Assembly: GCA_963844325.1 (NCBI GenBank)
Contig: CAWJNV010000001.1
Location: forward strand, 1,426,001 to 1,490,000
Source of the DNA: CADCTQ01 sp963844325
Lineage (GTDB): Bacteria > Bacteroidota > Bacteroidia > Cytophagales > 172606-1
Length of the DNA: 64,000 nt
Direction of reading: 5' to 3'
Shown here: positions 1 to 9,425 of the stretch, in pieces
Layout of the letters: every line of letters starts with the position of its first letter
Numbering within the stretch: position 1 is the first letter of the stretch
Translations under genes and position numbers: made by a program
The notes under the pieces: generated by a model
What the model was told of the DNA's origin: nothing
Database searches by the model: none
What the model saw: the letters and a program-made list of their open reading frames with translations, nothing else

Positions 1-17
1 ACTTTCTTTACCTGCTA

Positions 18-620
18 TTATTGCAGGCTCAGGCAGAGGGCAAGGGCCACTTCCACCAGGTGCTTCAGCGTCTGGTTGCTGCGCAGGGCTTTAAGGGCTT
101 TGTGCAGGTGGTTCATCACCGACTGGTAGTGCAGGCCCATCACCTGGGCAATCTCGTCGTAAGACAGGTCGTCGTAGTAGCGGAGGTAGATCACTTCGCG
201 CTGCCGGGGGGAGAGGTCGTTGAGTTGCTGCAACACGAACAGCCGCCGGGTACTGGCCGACTCGTCCTTGATCACCACCTCCTCGGGCGAAAAGATGATG
301 TCGGGCCCGGGCGTCTGGCGGGCTTTGCGCAGCAGGTTCTTCTTCCGCGACAGGGCCCGCAGCAAGGCCCGCCGCAGGGACTTCATCAGGTACGGCTTGA
401 CCGTTTTTACGGCGCCCAGTTGCCGGCGGGTGCGCCAGAGGGAGGCAAACAGTTCCTGGATTACGTCCTTGGCCAGGGCCTCGTCGCGGCCGATCTTGAG
501 GGCGTAGTTATACAGGTCGTTGTAATGGGTGTGAAACAGGAACGCAAAGGCGCGTTCCTCCCCCCGCTGGAAGGCGAGCCACAGTTCTTCTTCTGAACAG
601 ACCGGCGCGGATGAATCCAT
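18..620 (-). CDS. ECF-type RNA polymerase sigma-70 factor
   Basis: A 200-residue sigma factor of the extracytoplasmic-function group, expected to direct RNA polymerase to a small promoter set. Region 2 is visible around residues 30-70, with a DVIQELFASLW segment typical of the core-binding helix. Region 4 lies around residues 135-185, with LSPRQREVIYLRYYDDLSYDEIA followed by a helix-turn-helix. The tail after region 4 (about residues 185-200) is hydrophobic, which is unusual but seen in Bacteroidota FecI-like factors. No FecR-type anti-sigma gene is adjacent inside the window; the partner could lie left of base 1. The ATG at 618-620 is the natural start. Family assignment is firm; the regulon is unknown. 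Confidence 0.93.
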   Translation of the reverse strand: MDSSAPVCSEEELWLAFQRGEERAFAFLFHTHYNDLYNYALKIGRDEALAKDVIQELFASLWRTRRQLGAVKTVKPYLMKSLRRALLRALSRKKNLLRKARQTPGPDIIFSPEEVVIKDESASTRRLFVLQQLNDLSPRQREVIYLRYYDDLSYDEIAQVMGLHYQSVMNHLHKALKALRSNQTLKHLVEVALALCLSLQ

Positions 621-674
621 TGGCAGGCGGGTGGGTTGGCAAGGATATCCTAAAGTATAACTTAATTGACAAAG

Positions 675-804
675 AAGGTTATATGGTTGAATGGTTGAAT
701 GGTTGAGTGGTTATATGGTTTACTTGTTTTCGCTTAAAAAACCGGTTTCCATCCAATCAACCCTGTAACCATTCAGCCATATAACCATACAACCCTATAA
801 CCTT
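675..804. repeat. Imperfect long inverted repeat built from ATGGTTGA-like units
   Basis: The left arm (675-720) contains tandem copies of a GGTTGAAT/GGTTATAT unit. The right arm (about 756-804) carries the complementary TAACCAT/CAACC units, so the two arms can pair along about 45 bases with roughly 80 percent match. The outermost pair, AAGGTTATA with TATAACCTT, is exact. It lies between the sigma factor gene and the 3' end of the next minus-strand gene, so in RNA it would form a long hairpin just after the 858-2732 gene. Possible roles are transcript end, mRNA stabiliser or non-autonomous repeat element. Confidence 0.75.
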
Positions 805-857
805 CCTGGTCAGTACACATAAATATTAACCAAAAAAATGTTGGAATGTTATAACGA

Positions 858-2732
858 TCAATTTTCGTCGGCGCCGGTGCGCTGGGCCTTGCCGGAGGCA
901 GCCAGGATGAACTGGGTCCAGTTCATGGTTGTGCGCAGGGAAGGTTTGATCTGCTGTAGTTTTTGCTCGATCTTCTTGTGAAAACTATGGCAGGTGCCTT
1001 CCCGGATTTCGATTTCCTGCGAAAGCTTGTGAATGTTGGGCCCCGGCGTGGTGTAGGCGTAGTAGAGGATGTACAACGCTTTCTGGAGCGAAAACTTCAC
1101 GTTCTCGAACAGCGTGTTGGCGGTGGCGCTTTCCGAATAGCGGCAGAGCTTGCACTGGCGGGAGTGCGGCCTGGTGCCTTCGTAAAACTTCTTGTACCCA
1201 CATTTGCGGCAGGTATACCCCGTCTGCCACTTGAGGCCCGCCACGAAATCGAGGCACCGGTCGTCGTCGGGAAAGAGGTTGGAAAACGCCTCGTAGCTCA
1301 TGTTGTGCTCCAGCAGCCGGGCCTTGTTCACCAGCACGAGCTGCTGGGAGAGCTTGCCGTTGTCCTCCCGGAGCATTTTGTTCATCTCCGTAATGACCTG
1401 GGCCTGCTGGCGCAGCTGCTCACTGGCCTGCTGGAGTTCCGCCGTCCGTTGGTCCACCAGCGTTTCGAGTTCCTGGTTGAGCGTCTCCTTGAGCCTTTCT
1501 TTTTCGCGCGATTCTTCGAGCATGCGCTGCTGGTACTGGATGATCTCGCGTTGGCTTTGCTCCTTTTCCTTCCGCAGGAACAGGTACCGCTCCGTGAGGG
1601 TAAACGACAGCAGAATGACTTCCAGGATCGAGAAAAGGTAAAAGAACAGCTCGTTGTCCTGGCCGTGGTCAAAGAGCGAAACCGGAATGTAGGCTTTGAA
1701 CACCGTGCGGATGGTGTAGGCGACCAGCAGGATGGTGAGCGAAATAAAGAGCAGCCGGGCGTGCGAGAACTTTTTACGCACGCAGACCAGCGCCGCCAGG
1801 TAGCCGGGAAACAGGCAGAGGTAATCGACGGTAGGCTGGTGGAGGATGTCCAGGTCGGCGGCAATGGCAACCCCCAGCACCAGCACCCGCAAGGCCACCA
1901 CCCCGAGCAGCAGCCGGTGGAGCCCGGGAAGGTGCCGCTTCAGGAGCAAAGACTGGTCTACGTACAGCAGCAGCGATATGGTAATGCCGGCGTACGGAAT
2001 GGTGATAAAGTAAAATTTGAACGTAAAATGCTTCAGCAGCGGCAAGGTAGCCCCTACCTGCGTCAGCGTGAAGGCCAGCAGGCTGACCAGGTACAGGAGG
2101 TAGTAAAAAAAGGCCCGGTCGCGGAGGCGGATCAGGAATACCAGGGTGTAAATGATGGCCAGCAACAGCACGCCGGAAACCAGGAACACCTGGGTTAGTT
2201 TTTTGACGGACTTGTTGTGGGCCAGGCTGCCCTCAAACAGCCAGAACCCAAGCCCGATCCGTACTTCGCTGGACAGGTGGAGGTAGAAATAGCCTTCCGG
2301 GACGGTGCCCGGCAGGGCAAACGAGGGGTTGTTGAAAATGTAGCGGTTTTGCCCCCAGGGCCGGTAAATGTCGAACACACTTTTGCGGTAGCCTTCCGCC
2401 GAAGGCACGTACAGTTCGGCCGTGCGGTACTCGCGGGGCGTTTCCAGCACCAGGGCATTGTCCGAGAAATTCCTGATTTTGAAACGCAGCCAGTAGTGCA
2501 CGCCCGGCTCCGTCATTTTGCGCTTGTCGGGCAGTTGCCGGAAGGCCCCTTCGGGCAATTGGGACACCTGGCTGAATCCCGCCCCGCCCGTACTGTCCAC
2601 GTACAGGTCGTAGTGGCCGGGGATCATCACGTCTTTTCCGGTGACCGGATTGATTACCCCGTTGCCGGCACCCGGGCCGGTCGTGAGCAGGAGCATAAAC
2701 GCAAGCAGTGGTCCGTGCAAAAAGGGATTCAT
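858..2732 (-). CDS. Membrane sensor: 7TM-DISM fused to an IS1595-type zinc-ribbon domain
   Basis: A 624-residue protein of unusual design. A signal peptide (about 1-24) precedes an extracytoplasmic beta domain resembling 7TMR-DISM extracellular domains (about 35-175). Seven hydrophobic segments follow (about 180-390), then a charged coiled coil (about 390-475). The C-terminus (about 485-605) matches the N-terminal zinc ribbon and helical domain of IS1595-family transposases: FPDDDRCLDFVAGLKW, then CRKCGYKK, then CKLC, then a TLFE/FSLQKALYILY block. 7TM-DISM proteins usually end in histidine kinase, GGDEF or phosphatase domains. Here the output would be a domesticated transposase DNA-binding domain, and no catalytic DDE domain follows. 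I infer a membrane-tethered one-component regulator. Start: the ATG giving the signal peptide. Confidence 0.8.
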   Translation of the reverse strand: MNPFLHGPLLAFMLLLTTGPGAGNGVINPVTGKDVMIPGHYDLYVDSTGGAGFSQVSQLPEGAFRQLPDKRKMTEPGVHYWLRFKIRNFSDNALVLETPREYRTAELYVPSAEGYRKSVFDIYRPWGQNRYIFNNPSFALPGTVPEGYFYLHLSSEVRIGLGFWLFEGSLAHNKSVKKLTQVFLVSGVLLLAIIYTLVFLIRLRDRAFFYYLLYLVSLLAFTLTQVGATLPLLKHFTFKFYFITIPYAGITISLLLYVDQSLLLKRHLPGLHRLLLGVVALRVLVLGVAIAADLDILHQPTVDYLCLFPGYLAALVCVRKKFSHARLLFISLTILLVAYTIRTVFKAYIPVSLFDHGQDNELFFYLFSILEVILLSFTLTERYLFLRKEKEQSQREIIQYQQRMLEESREKERLKETLNQELETLVDQRTAELQQASEQLRQQAQVITEMNKMLREDNGKLSQQLVLVNKARLLEHNMSYEAFSNLFPDDDRCLDFVAGLKWQTGYTCRKCGYKKFYEGTRPHSRQCKLCRYSESATANTLFENVKFSLQKALYILYYAYTTPGPNIHKLSQEIEIREGTCHSFHKKIEQKLQQIKPSLRTTMNWTQFILAASGKAQRTGADEN

Positions 2733-3074
2733 GGAGAGTCAATGAAGTTACTCCTGAGTACGAATGCAAACGCGGCAAGGGCAAATAATCGGCATCCTCC
2801 GGCGCCAAAGCCACATGACACTTCCGTATGAAAGTAAGCAACTGCTAATCAATCATTTGCTTTGATAAATTACAAGATTGCGTAGCATTTTACAAAGTAT
2901 TTTTTGTGCCGGTACGCCGGCGAAACGGGCCAAAGGCTGGCAATGTTAGCTTATTTTGGTATAAATTGAAGCATTAGTTGCACTAAAATAATAGTTCCCG
3001 CAGCAAGCACTGCCCCGTCCGGGGGGCGCTTCGCCCCGGGGTTTCAGAGGCTCCGGCGTGGAACGGAACGATTG

Positions 3075-3275
3075 TCATCCTTTAAACAAATGCTATGCAC
3101 GACCATTACACGCTCTGCTGCCACACCGTCCCCTTAGTGCCGCCGATGCCCGGGCCCACCGGGTAAGTACGACAAGGGCCGGATCACCCGGCAACCACCC
3201 GTCTCCGCTCGGTCCTGTTCACTGCCAACCGCTCCCCAAAGCGCGGAAGGGCGGTCCATTGCCTGCCGTGAGCTG
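3075..3275 (+). promoter_or_regulatory. Conserved structured 5' leader (copy A), unknown class
   Basis: The 616-base gap before the 3349 gene holds an AT-rich promoter-like part (about 2860-3000) and then a GC-rich leader. The leader aligns colinearly with 12650-12845 ahead of the paralogous 12904 gene. Conserved blocks are CTTAGTGCCGCCG (3133-3145), TAAGTACG (3164-3171), CCCGGCAACC (3187-3196), GCTCCCCAAAG (3231-3241) and GTCCATTGC (3254-3262). Predicted stems: GCCCGG/CCGGGT, GCCGG/CCGGC, and ACTGCC (3221-3226) with GGCGGT (3250-3255). Base changes between the copies keep the stems paired. I do not recognise a known riboswitch. Both leaders end in a TTTTAACTTAA stretch just before the start codon. 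Confidence 0.6.
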
Positions 3276-3348
3276 ATCGGATTTACGGTGCCTGACCGGG
3301 CGTACGCAAAAAGAAGGATACCCAAAGACACATTTTAACTTAACCTAC

Positions 3349-6273
3349 ATGAGAAAAGAAACTTCTACCAGCCATCAACCCTCCCCCTGGCGCACCGCAG
3401 GCACCCGGCTGTACCGGTACGTGCTGCTGCTGCTGGGCCTTTGTGCAGCCGGCTATCCCGCGCAGGCGCAGCCGGAGAAAAGAATTTATACCGTAGGCAA
3501 CAGCGTAACCGACGGGGTAAACTTTGCGGGCTTCAAAGCCCTGGCGGAAAGCCGGGGATACGTCCATACGCTGGCCCGGCACATGATCCCCGGCGCGCCG
3601 TTGAGCTGGCTGTGGGACAACCAGAACAGTGGTTTTACCGAAAGCCCCTACGGAGCCCCCAACAACGCATTTCCCAATTATACCTGGGACGCCATTACCC
3701 TCCAGCCTTTCGACCGCATGATCGAGGGCAGTGACGGGGACCGGCAAATGGCCCGAAACTACATCAACCTGGCCCGGGGCAAAAGCCCTGACGTTCAATT
3801 CTACATTTATTCAAGGTATCCCCGGAAAAAAGACGGCCTGGCCGAAACGGCGGCCAACTGGAACAGCCTGTGGCTGGCCCAGTACACCGGCGGCTACGAC
3901 GGCACCAACGAAACCCGCGATTTTTTCGAAGACCTGACCACCGCCGTAAGAACCGATTACGCCGGCACGGGTTTGAAGCAGCCCCTGATGATCCCGCTGG
4001 GCCAGGCGATGCACGCCCTCAACATCAAGATGGCGGCTGGACAGGTTCCCGGGTTTTCGAGCATCTGGCAGGTGTACTCCGACGGCATTCACATGACGGG
4101 TACGGGCTCTTACATCGTGGCCTGTAGCTTCTTTGCCACCATTTACAAAGAGAGCCCGGTGGGCTTGCCCGTCCCTTCCCAGTACGGAACCATCCCCAAT
4201 ACCGTCAGAGATATCATTCAGCAAACGGTGTGGGAAACGGTAACGGGCAATTCGTCCTGGACCGGCGTTTCCGGCGGCACCGTCAGCGTGACCGGCGTTT
4301 CGGTTTCACCCACCAGTTTATCGTTGACCCTGAACCAAACCGGCCAACTGACGGCGACCATCAGCCCCGCCAATGCGACCAATAAAAACGTAAGCTGGTC
4401 TTCCAGCAACACCGCCGTTGCCACCGTAAGCACTGCCGGCGTAGTGACGGGCGTTTCGGCCGGTTCGGCCACCATCACGGTCACTACCCAGGACGGCTCA
4501 AGAACCGCGACGGCCGCTGTCACCGTGAGCAGCAATGCCGTACCGGTAACGGGCGTTTCGGTATCGCCGACCAGCGCAACGGTCAATACGGGCAATACCA
4601 CCACGTTAACGGCTACGGTAGCCCCTTCCAATGCCAGCAATAAAAACGTAAGCTGGTCTTCCAGCAACACCGCCGTTGCCACGGTAAGCACCGCCGGCGT
4701 AGTTACCGGGGTTTCGGCCGGTTCGGCCACCATTACGGTCACTACCCAGGACGGCTCAAGAACGGCTACCTCCGCCATTACGGTAACCGCCAACAGCAAA
4801 CCGGTGGCAGTGATTTCCGCCACGCCCACTTCGGGGGCGGCTCCTTTGGCCGTTCAGTTCAGCGCCAGCAATTCCACCGATCCCAACAACGGCGATTTCA
4901 TTCTGGGCTTTGACTGGGATTTCGGCGACGGTTCGCCGCGGGCCAACAGCAACGCCCCCAGCCACACCTACTCGTCGGCGGGTACTTACACGGTAACGCT
5001 GCGCGTGATGGACAACCACGACTTATACTCCGACCCGGTTTCTACCACCATTACCGTCAGTGCGGGCGGCAGCATCGTGCGCGAATACTGGACCGGCATC
5101 ACGGGCACCTCGGTAGCCGACATCCCGGTGGGTACCAACCCCACGGGCACCGACAACATTGCCACCCTCGAAGGTCCCACCAACTGGGCCGACAACTACG
5201 GCACCCGCATCCGGGCGTTCATCACCCCGGCCACGACCGGCTCGTACACGTTTTACATCGCCGGTGACGACAACAGCCAGCTCTTCCTGGGCACCAACGA
5301 CAGCCCCGCTACCAAAGTAAAAATTGCCGAGGTAACCGGCTGGACCAACTCCCGGGAATGGAACAAGCAATCCACGCAAACCTCCACGGCGAGGTCACTG
5401 AATGCCGGTACCCGGTACTACGTGGAAGTGCTGCACAAAGAAGGCGGCGGCGGCGACAATGTGGCCGTGGGCTGGACCGGACCCGGCATTTCGACCATCA
5501 CGGTCATCGGCGGCTCCGTGCTTTCTCCTTACACGACCACTGGCTTCAGCGGCACCTATAAGCTCACGGCCCGCCACAGCAACAAGGCGCTCGACGTTGC
5601 CAACAGTTCAACGGCCGACGGCGGCAACGTGCAGCAATGGACCGACAACGGCTCCCTCGCCCAGCAGTGGATCATTACGGCTACGACCGACGGCTACTAC
5701 AAGCTGGTAAACAAAGGCAGCAACAAGGCCCTGGAAGTAGGCGGCTTCTCGCTGGCCGACGGGGGCAATGTACAGCAGTGGAGCTACGTAGGCGTAAACA
5801 GCCAGCAGTGGAAAATCGAAGCCACCACCGACGGGTTCCACCGCCTCATCAACCGCGAAAGCGGCAAAGCCCTCGACGTAGCCGGGGTTTCTACCGCCGA
5901 CGGCGCCAACGTGCACCAGTGGACCTACGGCGGCGGCGGCAACCAGCAGTGGCGGCTTACCCAACTCTCCACGGCTACTTCCCGCGTCGCTTCTTTTGAG
6001 GCCAGTCAGGCAGAAACCGGCAACGCGCTGCGGGTATACCCCAATCCCGTTACGGGCGGCCGGCTCACCCTGCAACTGAACGCCCGGGAAAAAGGGAACG
6101 CAACCGTAACCCTTACCGGGGTGCGGGGCCAGGTAACGGTCCGTACGCAAGTCGCGGTGGAAGCCGGCGAGAATACGGTCAGCCTCTCTACCGGTGATTC
6201 GGCAAGTGGTCTTTACCTGCTTACGGTAACGCAGGGCAACCGCCGGATCGTGAAGAAGGTCCACGTGCAATAA
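3349..6273 (+). CDS. Secreted SGNH-type esterase with Big_2, PKD, PA14, RICIN and T9SS sorting domains
   Basis: A 974-residue secreted enzyme. Order: signal peptide (1-40, ending AQA); SGNH/GDSL-like hydrolase (about 45-300) with the nucleophile block GNSVTDG (Ser52) and the SDGIHM block (Asp245, His248); two bacterial Ig-like Big_2 domains (about 314-480); PKD (484-567); PA14 (575-722); ricin-B/CBM13-like trefoil with QQW repeats (731-878); T9SS sorting domain starting near VYPNP (about 892-974). Family knowledge points to a carbohydrate acetyl-esterase role on polysaccharide, with PA14 and RICIN for binding; the substrate is inferred. First gene of duplicated unit copy 1; the N-terminal two-thirds is paralogous to the 12904 protein. 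Confidence 0.88.
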   Translation: MRKETSTSHQPSPWRTAGTRLYRYVLLLLGLCAAGYPAQAQPEKRIYTVGNSVTDGVNFAGFKALAESRGYVHTLARHMIPGAPLSWLWDNQNSGFTESPYGAPNNAFPNYTWDAITLQPFDRMIEGSDGDRQMARNYINLARGKSPDVQFYIYSRYPRKKDGLAETAANWNSLWLAQYTGGYDGTNETRDFFEDLTTAVRTDYAGTGLKQPLMIPLGQAMHALNIKMAAGQVPGFSSIWQVYSDGIHMTGTGSYIVACSFFATIYKESPVGLPVPSQYGTIPNTVRDIIQQTVWETVTGNSSWTGVSGGTVSVTGVSVSPTSLSLTLNQTGQLTATISPANATNKNVSWSSSNTAVATVSTAGVVTGVSAGSATITVTTQDGSRTATAAVTVSSNAVPVTGVSVSPTSATVNTGNTTTLTATVAPSNASNKNVSWSSSNTAVATVSTAGVVTGVSAGSATITVTTQDGSRTATSAITVTANSKPVAVISATPTSGAAPLAVQFSASNSTDPNNGDFILGFDWDFGDGSPRANSNAPSHTYSSAGTYTVTLRVMDNHDLYSDPVSTTITVSAGGSIVREYWTGITGTSVADIPVGTNPTGTDNIATLEGPTNWADNYGTRIRAFITPATTGSYTFYIAGDDNSQLFLGTNDSPATKVKIAEVTGWTNSREWNKQSTQTSTARSLNAGTRYYVEVLHKEGGGGDNVAVGWTGPGISTITVIGGSVLSPYTTTGFSGTYKLTARHSNKALDVANSSTADGGNVQQWTDNGSLAQQWIITATTDGYYKLVNKGSNKALEVGGFSLADGGNVQQWSYVGVNSQQWKIEATTDGFHRLINRESGKALDVAGVSTADGANVHQWTYGGGGNQQWRLTQLSTATSRVASFEASQAETGNALRVYPNPVTGGRLTLQLNAREKGNATVTLTGVRGQVTVRTQVAVEAGENTVSLSTGDSASGLYLLTVTQGNRRIVKKVHVQ

Positions 6274-6306
6274 TCTCCTGAATATAGACGGAAAACAGTT
6301 TCAGCA

Positions 6307-6346
6307 AAAGCCGGTGTCAATACTGGTACCGGCCTTTCTTTTTTTT
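6307..6346 (+). terminator. Rho-independent terminator after the SGNH esterase gene
   Basis: GCCGGT pairs with ACCGGC across a short loop and is flanked by AAA on the left and CTTTCTTTTTTTT on the right. It begins 34 bases after the stop codon of the 3349 gene. The remaining bases to 6499 show no further gene. Confidence 0.85.
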
Positions 6347-6499
6347 ACCGTTCGGGTTGATTCTCAACACCAACCGCTGGATTTCGCTTCCCTTTTCAAA
6401 CCAATAAATCCATCCGGTCATGCAACAGAATTCACCATCCCGCGGCGTGAAGAAGGCCTCTTCTACAACTGACATTTTTTAATTAACCCCAGCAAACGT

Positions 6500-9406
6500 A
6501 TGAGAAACACCTACTTTGGAAAGAATTTGAAGTGTTTCAGATTTTTCCTCCTCTCCTTTTTTCTCTGCCTGTACGGCGCTGTTCAGGCCCAGACTTTCAG
6601 CGGCACCTACAAGATCACGGCCCGCCACAGCAGCAAGGCCCTCGACGTTGCCAACTCTTCCACGGCCGACGGCGGCAACGTGCAGCAGTGGACGGCCAAC
6701 GGCTCCCTGGCCCAGCAGTGGGTGGTGACGGCTACCACCGACGGCCACTACAAACTCGAAAACAAGGCCAGCAACAAAGCCCTGGAAGTAAGCAATAACT
6801 CCCTGGCCGACGGCGGCAACGTGCAGCAGTGGACCTACGTGGGCTCCAACAGCCAGCAGTGGAAGATCGAAGCCACCACCGACGGCTTTCACCGCCTCAT
6901 CAACCGCAACAGCGGCAAAGCCCTCGACGTGGCCGGGGTTTCTACCGCCGACGGGGCCAACGTGCACCAGTGGACCTACGGCGGCGGCGGCAACCAGCAG
7001 TGGAAGCTCGAACTGGTCTCGGCCCCCCAGCCGACCACCATTACCCGGGAAGTGTGGAGCAACATACCCGGCAACGGCGTAGCCGCCATTCCGGTAACCA
7101 CCACGCCCACCAGCACCAGCCAGCTCACCAGCCTGGAAGGCCCCACCAACGCGGCCGACAACTACGGATCAAGGATCAGGGCCTACATCACGCCGGCCAC
7201 GACCGGCAGCTATACTTTTTACATTGCCAGCGACGACAATGCGCAGCTTTTCCTGAGCACCAACGACAGCCCCGCCACCAAAGCCAAGATCGCCGAGGTA
7301 ACCGACTGGACCAACCCCCGGGAGTGGACCAAGCAACCCACGCAAACCTCCACGGCAAGATCCCTTACGGCCGGCACCCGGTACTACGTGGAAGTGCTGC
7401 ACAAAGAAGGCGGCGGCGGCGACAACCTGGCCGTGGGCTGGACCGGACCCGGCATTTCGACCATCACCGTAATCAGTGGCAGCGTGCTGTCTCCGTTTGG
7501 AGGGTCAAATACGACGAATTATGCCCTCACGGTGAATAGCGGCACCGGATCAGGCAGCTACGCGCAGGGTGCGGTGGTGAACATCAGTGCAAACGCGGCG
7601 CCTGCCGGCCAGGTATTCGATGCGTGGACCGGCAACGTCGCCACCGTGGCGAACGTGAATGCTGCCACGACTACTTTAACCATGCCTGCCGCCGCTGCAA
7701 GTGTAACGGCTACGTACAAAGCCCAGCCGAGCGGCGTCGCCCTTTCGATCAACAAGAACACCAAGCACCAGACCATTGACGGCTTCGGCTTCTTCGGCGC
7801 CAGGGACGTATGGTGGGGATCGGCGAATGCAGCCCACTTCTACAGTGATGCCTGGCTGGATCGGATCGTCAGTGACCTGGGGGTTTCCATCTGGCGGAAT
7901 GAATTGTATCCGCACAACCCGCCCACCGGCAATACCACGCCCAACCAGGATGCCCACTGGGAAAAGCAAAGACCGATGGTACAGGCGCTGAAGGCCAAAG
8001 CCGATCAGTACGGAGTGAATTTGAAAATGATCCTGACGGTATGGTCGCCGCCGGGTGAATTTAAGTGGTGGAGCCAGATGGCCTGGGCGGGAGATGCAAA
8101 CGCACTGCGCGGCCCAAGTGGTCAGGGTGATTACTGGTCGGAAAAAAATGGAGGAACGCTCAATCCCAACCGGTACAATCAGTTTGCAACCTGGTTGTCG
8201 CAGGGCCTCCAGATGTATAAAAACGCTGGTGTAAATATTTATGCCATCAGCCCGCAGAATGAGCCGGCGTTTGCGCAATCTTTTAATTCAAACACCTATA
8301 CCAATCAGTGGTATAATGATATGATCAAGGCGGTGATACCGCAGGTAAAAGCACAGCATCCGGGGGTAAGGGTATTTGGTTCTGAGCACATGCTGAATGA
8401 TGAAGGCGCCGATAACAATTTCCCCTACTTCTACCATAACAAGCTGAAGAGTGATCCGGCCGCGATGAGCCAAATGGACATTCTGGCGGTGCACGGATAC
8501 CTGGATGGCGTTGCCGCCTCGTCGGGTTCGGTACTGGCCGACTACTGGACCAACCACAAGGAACAGTTTACGCAGCCGGCCAGTAAGAAAGCCTGGATGA
8601 CGGAAACCTCCGGGTACGTAGATGACTGGGAAGGGGCAAACGGCAAACCGGGTGCTTTTGGGCTGGCCAATGACATTCATACGGCCCTGTATTACGGTGA
8701 CTTGAGTGCGTGGGTGTACTGGCAGGGCAGCGGCCTGGGCGGCATCAACGAGTACAACCTGATGTCGGACCTGGTGGTAGGCAAAAAGTACTACGCCTCC
8801 AAGAACTACTACCGGTTCATCCGGCCGGGTGCCGTACGCCTCGCCACCACGTCGCCCGATGCTTCCATCGCCCTGACGGCTTACGAACACGTTGCCAACG
8901 GTACGCACACCATCGTGCTCCTCAACAACGCGACCACTTCCAAGACCATCAACCTGGCAATGACCGGTTCGGGCCTGCCCGCTTCCTTCCAGATGTATGT
9001 CACTTCCGCCAGCCAGAACTGCGCACTGGCCGGTACCGTGTCGGCAAGCAGCATTACCCTGCCGGCAAGATCGGTGGTAACCCTGCAGGCGGGTGGTATG
9101 CCCCTGGCCGGAAGCAATGCGGCCAGAATGGACGCTGAAGGTGCCAACGCAACACAAACCGCCAAGCTGGAAGGCGTAACGATCTACCCCAACCCAACCA
9201 ACGGGATCGTGTCGGTCGCTACGGGCGACGCCAAAGAAGTAAAGGCAACGGTTTCTACCCTCCACGGGGCTCGCCTGAACCTGAAAGCCAGACAACTCGG
9301 TGCCGGTACGCTAAGCATTGACATTTCCGGCCAGCCGGCGGGCATCTACCTCCTCCGGGTAGAAGCAGACGGCAAAGGGGCTACCTACCGGATTTTCAAG
9401 CAGTAG
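6500..9406 (+). CDS. Secreted GH30 glycoside hydrolase with RICIN, PA14 and T9SS domains
   Basis: A 968-residue secreted enzyme. Order: signal peptide (1-31); ricin-B/CBM13-like trefoil (33-172); PA14 (about 180-328); bacterial repeat domain with FDAWTGN (338-407); GH30 catalytic TIM barrel plus side beta domain (about 413-840); T9SS sorting domain (about 890-968). GH30 hallmarks are IDGFGFFGARDVWWG at the barrel start, the acid/base Glu588 in SPQNEP and the nucleophile Glu702 in WMTETSG. GH30 covers glucuronoxylanases, beta-glucosidases and related retaining enzymes; the subfamily cannot be fixed by eye. RICIN and PA14 are close in sequence to those of the preceding gene, so modules were exchanged. 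Closely paralogous to residues 1416-2219 of the 12904 protein. Confidence 0.92.
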   Translation: MRNTYFGKNLKCFRFFLLSFFLCLYGAVQAQTFSGTYKITARHSSKALDVANSSTADGGNVQQWTANGSLAQQWVVTATTDGHYKLENKASNKALEVSNNSLADGGNVQQWTYVGSNSQQWKIEATTDGFHRLINRNSGKALDVAGVSTADGANVHQWTYGGGGNQQWKLELVSAPQPTTITREVWSNIPGNGVAAIPVTTTPTSTSQLTSLEGPTNAADNYGSRIRAYITPATTGSYTFYIASDDNAQLFLSTNDSPATKAKIAEVTDWTNPREWTKQPTQTSTARSLTAGTRYYVEVLHKEGGGGDNLAVGWTGPGISTITVISGSVLSPFGGSNTTNYALTVNSGTGSGSYAQGAVVNISANAAPAGQVFDAWTGNVATVANVNAATTTLTMPAAAASVTATYKAQPSGVALSINKNTKHQTIDGFGFFGARDVWWGSANAAHFYSDAWLDRIVSDLGVSIWRNELYPHNPPTGNTTPNQDAHWEKQRPMVQALKAKADQYGVNLKMILTVWSPPGEFKWWSQMAWAGDANALRGPSGQGDYWSEKNGGTLNPNRYNQFATWLSQGLQMYKNAGVNIYAISPQNEPAFAQSFNSNTYTNQWYNDMIKAVIPQVKAQHPGVRVFGSEHMLNDEGADNNFPYFYHNKLKSDPAAMSQMDILAVHGYLDGVAASSGSVLADYWTNHKEQFTQPASKKAWMTETSGYVDDWEGANGKPGAFGLANDIHTALYYGDLSAWVYWQGSGLGGINEYNLMSDLVVGKKYYASKNYYRFIRPGAVRLATTSPDASIALTAYEHVANGTHTIVLLNNATTSKTINLAMTGSGLPASFQMYVTSASQNCALAGTVSASSITLPARSVVTLQAGGMPLAGSNAARMDAEGANATQTAKLEGVTIYPNPTNGIVSVATGDAKEVKATVSTLHGARLNLKARQLGAGTLSIDISGQPAGIYLLRVEADGKGATYRIFKQ

Positions 9407-9425
9407 GGTTGCAGCAAAAAAGGGG

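Noticed and set aside
963..2198. 411-codon plus-strand open frame opposite the 7TM-DISM gene
   Set aside because: It is the antisense shadow of a GC-rich gene: the translation is low-complexity and has no family features, while the minus frame has clear domains.
3058..3276. Possible 72-residue leader peptide in the 5' leader
   Set aside because: The frame is not kept in the second leader copy (12650-12845), and conservation follows stems, not codons.
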